From contig NZ_KV917378.1 in NCBI RefSeq assembly GCF_002019735.1, positions 2,320,869 to 2,384,868 on the forward strand: a DNA stretch of 64,000 nt, given 5' to 3'. Below the pieces are notes generated by a model. It searched no databases. It was not told the DNA's origin and saw nothing but the letters and a program-made list of their open reading frames with translations. The translations under genes were made by a program, and so were the position numbers. The DNA is from Salipaludibacillus agaradhaerens (GTDB lineage Bacteria > Bacillota > Bacilli > Bacillales > Salisediminibacteriaceae). The stretch's first letter is position 1. Each line of letters starts with the position of its first letter. Of the stretch, positions 63,151-64,000 are shown one piece after another.

Positions 63151-63965
63151 CCATAAACCCACACGCTCATTTAACGACTGGCCAATTTGCAAAGCTAATG
63201 GATGTCAGCAAAGATACTTTGTTTTATTATGATAGAATTGGTGTGTTTTCACCGGAGATTATTGCTTCTAATGGTTATCGCTACTATTCTATCTACCAAG
63301 CAGATGTTTTCAACGTCATTTGGACACTAAAAGAATTAGATATGCCCTTAAAAGAAATTAAAGCATACCTTGATGACAGATCACCCAAAAAGTTGATTCA
63401 TTTACTTGAGAAAGAAGCAAACGTTATTACTGCGAAAATCGCTCATCTGGAGAAAATGCGAAAGTTGATCGTAGACAAGATGACTGTCACAAAAGGAGCA
63501 TTAGAAGTAGATACTTCAAAAATTATTATTGAATATAAAGAAGAGGAAGAATTCATTGTCATTACTGACTCAAAACCTTTAACAAACGCTAAAAACATCT
63601 ATGATTCATTACAGACTCACTACAAATATTTAAATGAACATCATATTGAGACGTCCGCCTCTGAAGGATGGATGATCAGTGTTAAAAATGTTCTAAATGG
63701 AGAATCAGTTAACTATAACTATCTCTATTCAAAAGTAACTGAACCGACATATGCCCATCTCAAAATTAAAAAAGGGTCTTATTTAGTCGGTTATCATGAT
63801 GGTTATCTTAGTATTGATCAGGCCTATGCCAAATTAGTAAAGTATGCAAAAGATAATGATCTCGTATTGCAAGATTATTTCTACGAAGAACTTCTGTTAG
63901 ACGAGTTATCTGTTAAAGGCTTTGATAAGTACTTAATAAAGCTATATGTGCACGTTCTTGATTAA
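63147..63965 (+). CDS. MerR-family regulator of the MATE pump
   Basis: A 272-residue regulator with an N-terminal winged HTH ([21 protein letters not shown] and [20 protein letters not shown]), a coiled coil ([19 protein letters not shown]) and a C-terminal GyrI-like effector domain (ends [13 protein letters not shown]). This is the BmrR-type layout of multidrug sensors. It probably senses the pump substrates and activates the 19-bp-spacer promoter. Its ATG overlaps the pump stop. Confidence 0.9.
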   Translation: MTINPHAHLTTGQFAKLMDVSKDTLFYYDRIGVFSPEIIASNGYRYYSIYQADVFNVIWTLKELDMPLKEIKAYLDDRSPKKLIHLLEKEANVITAKIAHLEKMRKLIVDKMTVTKGALEVDTSKIIIEYKEEEEFIVITDSKPLTNAKNIYDSLQTHYKYLNEHHIETSASEGWMISVKNVLNGESVNYNYLYSKVTEPTYAHLKIKKGSYLVGYHDGYLSIDQAYAKLVKYAKDNDLVLQDYFYEELLLDELSVKGFDKYLIKLYVHVLD

Positions 63966-64000
63966 AATAGACTTTAAAAATAACTCACAATAGACGTGGC

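Overview
The window looks like chromosomal DNA of an endospore-forming, low-GC Gram-positive bacterium of the family Bacillaceae. It has a GerA-type germination operon with a sigma-G-like promoter, YtrA/YtrB, YwnA/YwnB and LicBCA/LicR homologues, AGGAGG ribosome sites and TTGACA/TATAAT promoters. A soil or alkaline-lake relative is plausible, but that is only an impression. No rRNA, tRNA, CRISPR array or prophage was seen.

Layout. 0-8 kb (minus strand): the N-terminal part of an ABC/LytTR hybrid regulator, an AAC(3)-type acetyltransferase overlapping an ABC-F ATPase with an attenuator-like leader, a small unknown gene, and a YtrA-controlled ABC exporter operon that contains a 48-codon permease remnant. 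8.5-12.6 kb: ger operon (A-C-D-B). 13.4-14.1 kb: DsbA-like thiol oxidoreductase. 14.3-18.5 kb: lichenan/cellobiose PTS (licB, licC, licA) and its activator licR. 18.5-20.3 kb: LemA and DUF3137 pair. 21-26.6 kb: a run of small VOC, RibD/DHFR-like, NTF2-like and hydrolase genes with an AraC regulator; one VOC gene is frameshifted. 26.7-32.7 kb: acyltransferase, AbrB-like protein, two-component system and a His-rich lipoprotein. 33.5-37.8 kb: NlpC/P60 protein lacking its catalytic Cys, ywnA/ywnB, a tyrosine recombinase and a cation/H+ antiporter.

38-52 kb is the most interesting block. Three GH13 alpha-glucan enzymes and two paralogous AraC regulators surround a minus-strand operon: class III aminotransferase, Zn-dependent polyol-type dehydrogenase, HAD phosphatase, unusual GH13 protein, MATE exporter. 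The aminotransferase/dehydrogenase/phosphatase trio resembles the GabT1-GutB1-Yktc1 logic of 1-deoxynojirimycin synthesis in Bacillus. I infer an iminosugar or amino-sugar pathway, perhaps making an alpha-glucosidase inhibitor tied to starch use. 52.8-56.9 kb: ThuA, two Gfo/Idh oxidoreductases and a TIM-barrel isomerase, a 3-keto-sugar type cassette. 57.5-60.5 kb: three tandem tiny single-pass membrane peptides (28-31 aa), then PadR and an ABC exporter. 60.8-64 kb: pentapeptide-repeat protein, then a MATE pump with a MerR regulator behind a 19-bp-spacer promoter.

A dispersed, non-coding repeat of about 157 bp with two hairpins occurs about 14 times (full, truncated and tandem copies). It often abuts 3' gene ends and sometimes supplies the stop codon.
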